From Tateyamaria omphalii (lineage in GTDB: Bacteria; Pseudomonadota; Alphaproteobacteria; Rhodobacterales; Rhodobacteraceae): a stretch of DNA of 64,000 nucleotides. The DNA lies in contig NZ_CP019315.1 of the NCBI RefSeq assembly GCF_001969365.1, positions 1 through 64,000 on the forward strand, read 5' to 3'. Below are positions 32,494-39,662 of the stretch, piece by piece. The translations under genes were made by a program, and so were the position numbers. The notes under the pieces were generated by a model that did not search any database, had not been told where the DNA came from, and saw only the letters and a program-made list of their open reading frames with translations. Each line of letters starts with the position of its first letter. Positions within the stretch are counted from its first letter, which is position 1.

Positions 32494-33551
32494 GCAAGCG
32501 CCGCGTATTCGACATTGACTTCGAACCCGATGCAGGCCCCGGCCCCGAGGCAGAAACACCGCCTCAACCAGCGTCCGAAACCCGCCGCGGCCCCATGGCC
32601 GCCGCCATTTCGGAAAATGCCGATGCACTCACAGAACGACACTCTGCCGAAGCAGAAATCCGCGCCGAAAATGACCGGCTTGCCCACGAATATGTGTCTC
32701 TAAAAAGGGACGGCGCCATCGTCGCCCGCGTTCCCCTCGGGGACGTCGCGATGCAGAAACTCACGCGCGATCGCAGTACCAATCGCGACCCCGACCTCGA
32801 AGAGCTCAAGACGTCGATCCGCGATCTTGGCCTGTCGAATCCGATCCAGGTCGAAGACACCGGCGAAGGCTACGAGTTGATCCAGGGCTTCCGCCGCCTC
32901 AGCGCCTATAAATCGCTCTACGAAGAGACCGGGGATGAGAAGTATTCAGCGATCCCTGCCGTGCTGGTGGCCAAGGGCGAAGCGCTCGAAAAACTCTACC
33001 GCCGCATGGTCGACGAAAACATGGTGCGGCGCGACATCTCCTTTGCCGAAATGGGCCAGCTCGCGTCCAGTTACGCCCGCCAGATGGACCTCGAATTGAA
33101 CGACGCCATCGCCGTTCTCTTTGCGTCCGCCGGGCGGCAAAAGCGTCACTACATAGGCAGTTTCAGTCTCTTGATGGACAAGCTGGGCGCACGTCTTCAG
33201 TTCCCCGAAGCGATCCCGCGCGCGCTTGGCCTGAAACTGATCAAGGCGCTCGAGGAACAGCCGCGCACCGCTCAACAACTCAACGTCCTGCTTGAGCATC
33301 AAAAGCCCACGGATGCCGTCGCAGAACTGGCGGTGTTGAACAAGGCCGTTGCACCGAAGCCGGCCGGAGAACAGGCCGCGCCCTCCACGTCGTCCAAAAC
33401 CACAATCAAGCTGAATCGCAAGTCCGGCGCGGTCAAGGTCATCGGCGCCAAGGGCAAGATCGAATTGCAGATGAACCGCGACTTCGGCGCCGTCGATCCC
33501 CGCAAGCTTGAAGCCGCGGTGCGCGCTCTTCTGGAACAGCTGGATCTGTAA
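32490..33551 (+). CDS. parB: Plasmid partition protein ParB
   Basis: A 353-residue centromere-binding protein. The ParB/Srx domain contains DLEELKTSIRDLGLSNPIQV and ELIQGFRRLSAYKSL (about residues 108-150); a helix-turn-helix follows (MVRRDISFAEMGQLASSYA). The acidic first 50 residues would contact ParA. Overlaps parA (ATGA), the usual parAB operon. The nearby palindrome array is its most likely target. A terminator follows 25 bp downstream. Confidence 0.93.
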   Translation: MSKRRVFDIDFEPDAGPGPEAETPPQPASETRRGPMAAAISENADALTERHSAEAEIRAENDRLAHEYVSLKRDGAIVARVPLGDVAMQKLTRDRSTNRDPDLEELKTSIRDLGLSNPIQVEDTGEGYELIQGFRRLSAYKSLYEETGDEKYSAIPAVLVAKGEALEKLYRRMVDENMVRRDISFAEMGQLASSYARQMDLELNDAIAVLFASAGRQKRHYIGSFSLLMDKLGARLQFPEAIPRALGLKLIKALEEQPRTAQQLNVLLEHQKPTDAVAELAVLNKAVAPKPAGEQAAPSTSSKTTIKLNRKSGAVKVIGAKGKIELQMNRDFGAVDPRKLEAAVRALLEQLDL

Positions 33552-33553
33552 TC

Positions 33554-33569
33554 TGTCCCCGCGGGGACA
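33554..33569. promoter_or_regulatory. parS-like palindrome after parB
   Basis: Exact copy 3 bp after the parB stop and 7 bp before the terminator stem. Confidence 0.75.
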
Positions 33570-33575
33570 AACGGA

Positions 33576-33603
33576 AAAGCCCGCCAATCCGGCGGGCTTT
33601 TTT
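33576..33603 (+). terminator. Rho-independent terminator after parB
   Basis: A 10-bp perfect stem AAAGCCCGCC / GGCGGGCTTT with a 5-base loop and seven T (partly shared with the stem). It may also end the convergent bchO transcript, since the left arm begins with A residues. Confidence 0.85.
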
Positions 33604-33619
33604 GTGTGCAGGATCACGT

Positions 33620-33635
33620 TGTCCCCGCGGGGACA
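33620..33635. promoter_or_regulatory. parS-like palindrome after bchO
   Basis: Exact copy 6 bp beyond the bchO stop, on the other side of the terminator from the 33554 site. Confidence 0.75.
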
Positions 33636-33640
33636 GATCG

Positions 33641-34513
33641 CTATCGCAACCCATCCCGGATGATGTCACGGATCAGCGCGGCGGTTTCTACCGGTCGCTC
33701 CTCATGTGCCAGATGCCCGAGGCCCTCCAGCAGATGCACCGTGGCATCGCGCATGCGCGTCGCTGCATTCCGCGACACCGTCGGCGGCACGGTCGTGTCC
33801 TTGTCCCCCACAAGCAGATGCACCTGCGCCGGGTGGTCCGGCAGCCGCGCGAGCAATGGATCCAGCCGCCACTGCGCCATCATCAAAAGCGTGCCGTCTA
33901 CATGGTTCCGATCGCCAACCAGGCGGCGATACAGGTCGAGGCCTTCGGCATCCAGGTCAGAGCCTGTCGACCCGATCAGCGCTTTGATCCGCTCCGGATT
34001 GGCTGACGCGCCCGAGAACAACGAGGCGGTAAAGGGAACGGCGGCCAGCGCCTTTGCCATCACCGGAAATAGCAGTCCGGCAACGCCCTTGAACTGCTCC
34101 GTCGCCGCATTGATCCCGATCACAAGTGGCGTTTGTCCCCGCGGGGACAAATCGCTTTCCGCAAGCCGCAGGGCCACCGCGCCGCCTGCCGAGTGGCCAA
34201 TGATCGCATCCGGTGCCCAGCCTTCCTGATCGCAGAGCCGTTGAACGTCCTGTGCCATTGCATCCAGCCCACACCGATGTCGTGCGCCCAGCTGCGTGAA
34301 GCCGTGTCCCGGCAGATCCAGAGCAATCACGCGGAAGCTGCCAGCCAGAGTTGGGATGAGGTCGCGGTAGGAATGGGTCGAGCCGCCCGCGCCATGCAGC
34401 ATGAGCACGGTCTTTCCGGCGCCCGCTTCCTGGATGTGCCACCGGTGGACCGGCCCCTGTCCCCGCCGGGACAGTTCCGCATTGGGCCAGTTTTTGATCT
34501 GGGACCAGTCCAT
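33641..34513 (-). CDS. bchO: Mg-chelatase accessory alpha/beta hydrolase BchO
   Basis: A 290-residue alpha/beta-hydrolase found with bchD and bchI; the exact reaction is unknown. It has the oxyanion HGAGG (about residue 40), nucleophile elbow GHSAGG (about residue 109) and late histidine GLGHLAHEE. Two segments come from the palindrome: SPRGQ near residue 124 (exact copy) and SRRGQG near residue 16 (one change). It is the last gene of crtA-bchI-bchD-bchO; 3 bp separate it from bchD. Its stop lies near the parB terminator. Confidence 0.93.
   Translation of the reverse strand: MDWSQIKNWPNAELSRRGQGPVHRWHIQEAGAGKTVLMLHGAGGSTHSYRDLIPTLAGSFRVIALDLPGHGFTQLGARHRCGLDAMAQDVQRLCDQEGWAPDAIIGHSAGGAVALRLAESDLSPRGQTPLVIGINAATEQFKGVAGLLFPVMAKALAAVPFTASLFSGASANPERIKALIGSTGSDLDAEGLDLYRRLVGDRNHVDGTLLMMAQWRLDPLLARLPDHPAQVHLLVGDKDTTVPPTVSRNAATRMRDATVHLLEGLGHLAHEERPVETAALIRDIIRDGLR
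34134..34149. promoter_or_regulatory. parS-like palindrome inside bchO
   Basis: Exact copy read on the minus strand as TCC-CCG-CGG-GGA-CA(A) (SPRGQ), 15 residues after the GHSAGG elbow. Confidence 0.75.
34458..34473. promoter_or_regulatory. Near-copy of the palindrome at the bchO 5' end
   Basis: TGTCCCCGCCGGGACA on the plus strand: one change, which breaks the central symmetry. It encodes SRRGQ within the first 20 residues of BchO. Confidence 0.6.
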
Positions 34514-34516
34514 GTT

Positions 34517-36160
34517 TCAGCCATCCAACGCCGACGTCACGGCACCACTTAGACGCTGCGCATCCGCCCTTGGCAAGGCCACATAAGGCGCGTCGAGGGC
34601 GTGGCTGAGGTCTTGTAAAGCCCGTTGCGGGCGGTTGGACATGTCGATCACTAGCGCGGCCGTTTTGGACGCGCGAAGCGCGGTTGCCATGGCGGTTGCG
34701 TCATCTGCGGCTTGGGCGCGGTTTGCGGTGCCGTCTAATGCGATGTTGGCGCGTCCGTCTGTGATCAGGATAACGGTCGGGGTGAGGCCCTTGCCCTTGC
34801 TTTGCTGGGCGAGCAGGAGCGCGTGTTGCAGGCCGGAGGCGAGCGGTGTGCCGCCGCCGCCGGGCAGGGCGGAGAGGCGACGCTTGGTTTGGACGAGTGA
34901 GCGGGTGGGGGGCAGGAGCGTTTCGGCTTCGGTGCCTCGGAAGGCGATCAGGGCGACGTGGTCGCGGCTGGCGTAGGCATCAGCCAATAGGAGCTCGATG
35001 GCGCCCTTCGCCTCGTTCAGACGCGACATGGCGGCAGAGCCGGAGGCGTCGACGGCAAAGATCAGAAGGCGGTCGGATTGTTCGGCGTAGCGTTTGAGGC
35101 GGATGTCGGAGGGCCGGATGAGGAGGCCCCTGCGGTCCGGTTGCTGCTGGCGGCGCAAGGGTTGCCAGGGGGCTGCGGCGCGGAGGGTTGAGATCAGGTC
35201 GATGCGCGAGGTGCCGTCGAGCCGTCCGGGCCGCGAGGGCAGGGGGCGGCCGCGGCGGTTGCTGGTGCGCTTTTGACCGGCGCCTGCGCCGCCGGATTTC
35301 CGGGTTGTCCCCGCGGGGACAAGTCCGTTCAGCAGGTCGGGGGGGAGTGCCGATTTGACCGCGTCGACCAGCATATCGGCATCGGGAATCGCATCGTTTT
35401 CCTGGGTGTCCCCGCGGGGACAGTCTTCGGACTCCCGCGGGGGAGGGGGGCTTTGCCGGTCTTCCGGGTCTTCGGGAATGAGCGTGGCACGGTGGGGGTA
35501 GACGAGGGTGGCGGCGATCTCGAGGTCGGTGTCTGTGAGATGGTCGCGGCCCATGAGTTGGGCGTGCGCGCGGGCAGTGCGCAGGGCGAGGGTTGGAGCG
35601 CGCAAGGACGTTATGCCGAAGCGGGTGGCGAGCAGTGTCAGCTGGAGGATGGCGTCGGCGGTTTTTACGAGTGTCCCCGCGGGGACAGATGAGTTTGTCC
35701 CCGCGGGGACAAGTGGGTTTCGCCCCTCGGGTGCGAGGTGGAAGGCGCAGCGGTCGGCGAGGGGATCGGGGGCGCGTTCATCGGGCTCGATCCCTTCGTC
35801 AATGAGTAAAAATCCCTGTGTTAGAGACTGATCTGCGGCTTGGGCGAGCTTGGCGGCGAGGGCTGGGGGGCAGCGTTCGGCCATGGGGATCTGGGCAATG
35901 ACGGGATCATTGAAAAAAGATTTATTTTCAATGAGTTGCGCGGATGAAAGCGTGGCTGTGAGGTCGATGCCGCCGAAGAGTTGGTCGTCGGGGATGGTGA
36001 TGGGGAGTTTGCGGATGGGCAGGGCAGGGGTGAAGCCCGCCAGCAGGGCGTCGCGGTCGGGGCTGGCGCGCATGCGGATGACGGCGCCGCCGAGGCCCTG
36101 CGGGTCCAGGGCCAGGAGTTTGAGCGCGAGGGCCGCGTTATGCCAGGTGTCGGTGGTCAT
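34517..36160 (-). CDS. bchD: Magnesium chelatase, subunit D
   Basis: Forms the two-ring AAA+ complex with BchI that drives Mg insertion by BchH. The 547-residue protein has a degenerate AAA region (residues about 1-225, DEGIEPDERAPDPLADRCAF), a Pro/Asp-rich linker (about 230-310) and a C-terminal VWA domain with the MIDAS motif DASGS (DxSxS) near residue 360 and TDGRAN. Four exact palindromes encode VPAGT twice (about 151-163), CPRGD (about 247-251) and VPAGT (about 281-285), in loop or linker positions. By eye the plus strand here is G-rich, unlike the genes left of 33 kb. Confidence 0.95.
   Translation of the reverse strand: MTTDTWHNAALALKLLALDPQGLGGAVIRMRASPDRDALLAGFTPALPIRKLPITIPDDQLFGGIDLTATLSSAQLIENKSFFNDPVIAQIPMAERCPPALAAKLAQAADQSLTQGFLLIDEGIEPDERAPDPLADRCAFHLAPEGRNPLVPAGTNSSVPAGTLVKTADAILQLTLLATRFGITSLRAPTLALRTARAHAQLMGRDHLTDTDLEIAATLVYPHRATLIPEDPEDRQSPPPPRESEDCPRGDTQENDAIPDADMLVDAVKSALPPDLLNGLVPAGTTRKSGGAGAGQKRTSNRRGRPLPSRPGRLDGTSRIDLISTLRAAAPWQPLRRQQQPDRRGLLIRPSDIRLKRYAEQSDRLLIFAVDASGSAAMSRLNEAKGAIELLLADAYASRDHVALIAFRGTEAETLLPPTRSLVQTKRRLSALPGGGGTPLASGLQHALLLAQQSKGKGLTPTVILITDGRANIALDGTANRAQAADDATAMATALRASKTAALVIDMSNRPQRALQDLSHALDAPYVALPRADAQRLSGAVTSALDG
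35306..35321. promoter_or_regulatory. parS-like palindrome in the bchD linker (site 1)
   Basis: Encodes VPAGT after NGL; the preceding bases repeat those next to the parA copy, so both proteins contain NGLVPAGT. Confidence 0.75.
35407..35422. promoter_or_regulatory. parS-like palindrome in the bchD linker (site 2)
   Basis: Read as TGT-CCC-CGC-GGG-GAC (CPRGD), a different frame from the neighbouring bchD copies. Confidence 0.75.
35672..35687. promoter_or_regulatory. parS-like palindrome in the bchD AAA region (site 3)
   Basis: Encodes VPAGT; only 24 bp (start to start) from the next copy, the closest pair in the array. Confidence 0.75.
35696..35711. promoter_or_regulatory. parS-like palindrome in the bchD AAA region (site 4)
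   Basis: Encodes VPAGT; with site 3 it gives LVPAGTNSSVPAGTLV in a loop after the DRCAFHL segment. Confidence 0.75.
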
Positions 36161-36178
36161 GGAGTGTCATTGGTGGGC

Positions 36179-36234
36179 GGTGCGCAGTAAATGCGCACCC
36201 TACGGGCGATGTAGGGTGTGCATTTATGCGCACC
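36179..36234. repeat. Palindromic intergenic repeat, family 2 (copy A)
   Basis: In the bchI-bchD gap. Arms GCGCACCCTAC and GTAGGGTGTGCAT with flanking TGCGCA/ATGCGCACC pieces. Copies at 42120-42145 (half) and 50555-50603. Confidence 0.65.
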
Positions 36235-36300
36235 TTTGCGGGCCGTTGTGGCGCTGCGTGGCGGGGTGAACCCCGCCCGACGGCGTGGGGTCAATCGTAA

Positions 36301-36319
36301 GGCGGAGGTGTCCTCCGCC
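36301..36319. repeat. Hairpin repeat, family 3 (copy A), bchI side
   Basis: GGCGGAGG-TGT-CCTCCGCC, perfect 8-bp stem just after the bchI stop. With four flanking bases it is identical over 23 bp, inverted, to the hairpin after pufC (56015-56033). It may stabilise or end the crtA-bchI message. A GGCGGGG/CCCCGCC palindrome lies at about 36260-36277. Confidence 0.65.
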
Positions 36320-36326
36320 CGGCCCA

Positions 36327-37334
36327 TCATGCGAGGACGGCGTCGACCGTGCGGGTGACGCGGGTGGTGCTGCCGGCCTCGTCCAGCGGGTCGCGGCGGA
36401 GGCGGTGCGACAGGGCGATGGGGGCGATTTGCTTCAAGTGCTGCCGGGTTAGGGTCGTTTTCTTGCCATAAGCGGCCAGCGCACGGGCGGCGCGCAGCAG
36501 GGTCAGTTCGCCGCGCAAGCCGTCGCTGCCCAATGCGATGCACAGCTCGGCGCAGTCGTGCAAGATGTCGTCGGGCGTCTCGATCTGGGGTAGGAGCTTG
36601 CGGGCGGCGAGGATCTTGCGCCGGATCTTGGCGTCTTCCTTGGTGTAGTGCGCCATGAATGTGTCGAAGTCACTTTCAAAGGCGTCGCGGCGTTTGATGA
36701 CCTCGATGCGCTCGGCCACGTCGTTCGGGCTGCGCACTTCGACAGACAGGCCAAAGCGGTCGAGCAGTTGGGGGCGCAACTCGCCCTCTTCTGGGTTGCC
36801 GCTGCCCACCAGCACGAAACGGGCGGGATGGCGGATGCTGAGCCCTTCGCGTTCGACCACGTTTTCGCCGGATTGGGCGACGTCGAGCAGGAGGTCGACG
36901 ATGTGATCCTCGAGCAGGTTGACCTCGTCAATATAGAGGTAGCCGCGATTGGCGCGGGCGAGGAGACCCGGTTCGAACGCTTTTTCGCCGCGCGTGAGGG
37001 CGCGTTCGATGTCGAGGGCACCCACCACGCGGTCTTCGGTGGCACCCAGGGGCAGGTCGATGACGGGTGTGGGGATCTTGTGGGTCTTTTTCGTCTCTAT
37101 ATTTGCCCAATCGGGGCACGCGTCGTGCGTTTCGGCGTTGATCGGGCAGCCCTGGACAGCCGTGATCGGGGGCAGGAGCGCGGCCAGCGCGCGCACGGCG
37201 GTGGATTTACCAGTGCCCCGGTCGCCGAAGACCAGAACGCCACCGATGCCGGGATCGACGGCGGTGAGGATCATGGCCTGTTTCATATCCTCCTGCCCGA
37301 CGATGGCGGAGAAGGGGAAGGGGGTTTTCGTCAT
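36327..37334 (-). CDS. bchI: Magnesium chelatase, ATPase subunit I
   Basis: AAA+ ATPase that powers Mg insertion. The 335-residue protein has Walker A GDRGTGKSTAVRAL (about residue 36), Walker B LYIDEVNLL (about residue 139), a sensor region VGSGNPEEGELRPQLLDRFG with the arginine finger, and a C-terminal lid. The ATG at 37334 is chosen because it overlaps the crtA stop (ATGA) and matches the family N-terminus (PFPFSAIVGQEDMKQA). It is separated from bchD by 166 bp of repeats. Confidence 0.97.
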   Translation of the reverse strand: MTKTPFPFSAIVGQEDMKQAMILTAVDPGIGGVLVFGDRGTGKSTAVRALAALLPPITAVQGCPINAETHDACPDWANIETKKTHKIPTPVIDLPLGATEDRVVGALDIERALTRGEKAFEPGLLARANRGYLYIDEVNLLEDHIVDLLLDVAQSGENVVEREGLSIRHPARFVLVGSGNPEEGELRPQLLDRFGLSVEVRSPNDVAERIEVIKRRDAFESDFDTFMAHYTKEDAKIRRKILAARKLLPQIETPDDILHDCAELCIALGSDGLRGELTLLRAARALAAYGKKTTLTRQHLKQIAPIALSHRLRRDPLDEAGSTTRVTRTVDAVLA

Positions 37335-38038
37335 TCTAAGCGTAGTCCTTTGAGCGGGCTGGTGCCGCCCCACGTGCCGCTGTCGCCGAGGATGGTGAAG
37401 CGGGCGTAAAGCTCTTCGCGGAACCATGCGCCGTCGCGGACGGCCTGGATCGCTTCGGCGTGGGGGCCGTTGTGGCGGGCGAATTGCGCCATTTCGTGGG
37501 CGCCTGGCCAGATGGAGAAGGTGACCTGGTGGAGCATGGGCACCTCACCGATCCCGATCTTGAATAGCACGTTGGGATCGCTGCCGATCATGATGGAGAT
37601 GTCGGGGACACGGTTCCAGAATTTTGTCAGGATGCGGGGTTTGATCGTGGCGCGGGTGAGGGCCGCGAGGGGTCCGTTTTGCGGCTCTGATACAGGGGAA
37701 AAAGGGGTTTGCCCGCTCCATGCGCCGCGTGCTGATGTGGGCGACAGGTACACCGTCCAGTGTTCGGCGGCCCGGGTGCGGTAGCGTTGGAAGATGCGCG
37801 TTTCTGCGATGCGGTGGCGGGCCGTGCCCGCGTCGGGCCAGGTGCAGAGGATGGCGTAGACGGCGGTGTTGGGCACCGGTGTGAACCCTTCGCCCGTGCC
37901 GGAGCCGCAGAGCTTCCAGAAGCCGAGGTCGGGCACGCGCGCCATGGCCAGACGTGCGCCGCCCATCATCGTGAGCGCCCATGCCCGGTCGCGCCACCGC
38001 GGGAAGCGGAAGAAGGATATCGTCGTGGTTTGGCTCAT
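37331..38038 (-). CDS. crtA: Spheroidene monooxygenase
   Basis: Introduces the 2-keto group of spheroidenone when oxygen is present. The 235-residue protein starts MSQTTTISFFRFPRWRDRAW and has MLHQVTFSIWPGAHEMAQFA, typical of CrtA. It is the first gene of the leftward crtA-bchIDO operon and is transcribed divergently from crtI across a 98-bp gap with two PpsR-type boxes. Confidence 0.95.
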   Translation of the reverse strand: MSQTTTISFFRFPRWRDRAWALTMMGGARLAMARVPDLGFWKLCGSGTGEGFTPVPNTAVYAILCTWPDAGTARHRIAETRIFQRYRTRAAEHWTVYLSPTSARGAWSGQTPFSPVSEPQNGPLAALTRATIKPRILTKFWNRVPDISIMIGSDPNVLFKIGIGEVPMLHQVTFSIWPGAHEMAQFARHNGPHAEAIQAVRDGAWFREELYARFTILGDSGTWGGTSPLKGLRLE

Positions 38039-38099
38039 CTTTTTCGCACTGGCAGCGTGCCCATTGGCACATCTTTTAGCCTATCGGTGGAAAAGAAAT

Positions 38100-38117
38100 T
38101 GTCAACCAAACTAGACA
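38100..38117. promoter_or_regulatory. PpsR/CrtJ box between crtA and crtI (site 1)
   Basis: TGT-CAACCAAACTAG-ACA, 61 bp upstream of crtA and 20 bp before the crtI ATG. It is suited to control both directions. Confidence 0.75.
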
Positions 38118-38124
38118 CTCCTAT

Positions 38125-38142
38125 TGTTTGAAAGAGATGACA
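38125..38142. promoter_or_regulatory. PpsR/CrtJ box overlapping the crtI start (site 2)
   Basis: TGT-TTGAAAGAGATG-ACA, centred 25 bp from site 1. It covers both the AAAGAG ribosome site and the ATG of crtI, so it is part of the translated message as well as a DNA target. Confidence 0.65.
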
Positions 38143-39662
38143 CGCCTTGATCCCATCGAATCGAAGGCCCGAACGGGCAACCGCGCCATTGTGATTGGCG
38201 CGGGTCTGGGTGGTTTGGCCGCTGCCATGCGCCTGGGCGCCAAGGGTTATACCGTTACCATCATCGACAAGCTGGACGTGCCGGGGGGCCGTGGGTCTGC
38301 CATTTGGCAGGACGGGCATCGGTTTGATCTGGGTCCGACCATTGTCACCGTGCCGCAGCTGTATCGCGAGCTGTGGGCGGCCTGCGGTCGGTCATTTGAG
38401 GATGATGTAGAGCTGCGGTCGCTGGACCCGTTCTATGAAATTCGCTGGCCGGATGGGACCAAGTTTGTGGCCCAGCATGATACCGAGAAGATGCGCGCAG
38501 AGGTGGCCAAGATCGAGCCGCGCGATGTGGCGGGCTTTGATCGGTTTCTGGAGGATTCGGCGAAGCGGTATTGGTTTGGCTTTGAGGATCTGGGCCGTCG
38601 GTCCATGCACCAGCTTTCGGAGTTGGTGAAGGTGTTGCCGACCTTCGGGATGATGCGCGCGGATCGGTCGGTCTATGCCCATGCCGCGCGGCGCTTTCGC
38701 AATGAGAAGTTGCGGATGGCGTTTTCGTTTCACCCGCTCTTTATCGGCGGGGATCCGACCCATGTGACCAGCATGTATATTCTGGTCAGCTACCTGGAGA
38801 AGCAGTTTGGCGTGCATTATGCCATGGGGGGCTGTCTGGCATGGCGCGCAAGATGGCCGACGTGGTGGAGGATCAGGGCGGGACGCTTTTGATGGACACC
38901 ACGGTCGACGAGATTGTTGTCGAAGGCGGTCGTGTGCGTGGCGTGCGCCTTGAGTCCGGGCTGGAGCTGGGCGCCGATGTGGTCGTCAGCAATGCGGATG
39001 CAGGCCATACCTATGATCGGTTGATGCGGGCCGCCCCCAAGAAGCGGTGGACGCCGGCCAAGCTGAAGCGGACGCGGTATTCGATGAGCCTGTTTGTCTG
39101 GTATTTCGGGACGAAGGGGACGCGGAGTGAGTGGGCTGATGTGGGCCATCACACCATTCTGAACGGGCCGCGCTATACCGGGTTGCTGCACGACATCTTT
39201 ATGAAGGGCAAGCTGTCGGATGACATGAGCCTGTATGTGCATCGCCCGTCGGTCACCGACCCAGGGGTCGCGCCGGAGGGGGATGATACGTTTTATGTGC
39301 TGAGCCCGGTGCCGCATCTGGGGCATGGCGGGGTGGATTGGAGCACGGAAGCCGAGGCCTATAAGGCGAAGGTGCTGGCCGTGTTGGAGGACCAGCTTTT
39401 GCCCGGGTTAGGGTCGAGAATTTCGACCGAGCAGGTGTTTACGCCCGAGACGTTTCGGGATCGGTATCTGTCGCCCCATGGGGCTGGATTCTCGATTGAG
39501 CCGCGGATTTTGCAGTCGGCCTGGTTCCGCCCTCACAACGTGAGTGAGGAGGCGGAGGGGCTGTATCTGGTGGGGGCTGGCACCCATCCCGGCGCGGGCG
39601 TGCCGGGGGTGATTTCGACGGCGGAGGTTCTGGCGCAGTTGGTGCCGGATGCGGTGGTATGA
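38137..39662 (+). CDS. crtI: Phytoene desaturase CrtI, apparent frameshift
   Basis: FAD enzyme that makes neurosporene from phytoene in three desaturations. The first frame (from ATG 38137) carries the Rossmann motif AIVIGAGLGGLAAAMRLGAK and runs to KQFGVHYAMGG. It is lost in the G run at 38826-38831; a second frame resumes SGMARKMADVVEDQGG and ends at 39662 with the C-terminal FAD motif LVGAGTHPGAGVPGV. One extra G (AMGGLSGMARKM) restores a 508-residue protein, the family length. As written, the gene would be split into about 250- and 273-residue pieces. A sequencing gap is more likely than true loss, since crtB and later genes are intact. The stop overlaps crtB by 4 bases. Confidence 0.87.

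Larger units (their letters stand above)
31030..35711. repeat. Palindrome array, 16-bp parS-like sites (10 exact, 2 near copies)
   Basis: Exact TGTCCCCGCGGGGACA starts at 31030, 31157, 32169, 33554, 33620, 34134, 35306, 35407, 35672 and 35696; near copies start at 31108 (two changes) and 34458 (one change). None was found elsewhere in the window. The 16-bp length, full two-fold symmetry and TGT...ACA ends resemble parS sites of ParB, and the array surrounds parAB. Spacing is irregular (24 bp to about 1.4 kb), so it is neither a CRISPR nor a tandem repeat. Five sites are between genes; seven are inside parA, bchO and bchD. Confidence 0.85.

Noticed and set aside
32730..32745. Possible further palindrome copy in parB (around TTCCCCTCGGGGACG)
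   Set aside because: Four differences from the 16-mer; explained by ordinary codons for RVPLGDV.
35429..35445. CTCCCGCGGGGGAG-like sequence in bchD
   Set aside because: Palindromic core only; the ends do not match TGT...ACA. Local G-rich composition is enough to explain it.
31030..35711. CRISPR array
   Set aside because: Repeats are perfect palindromes of 16 bp with irregular spacing over genes; no spacers of even length and no cas genes.
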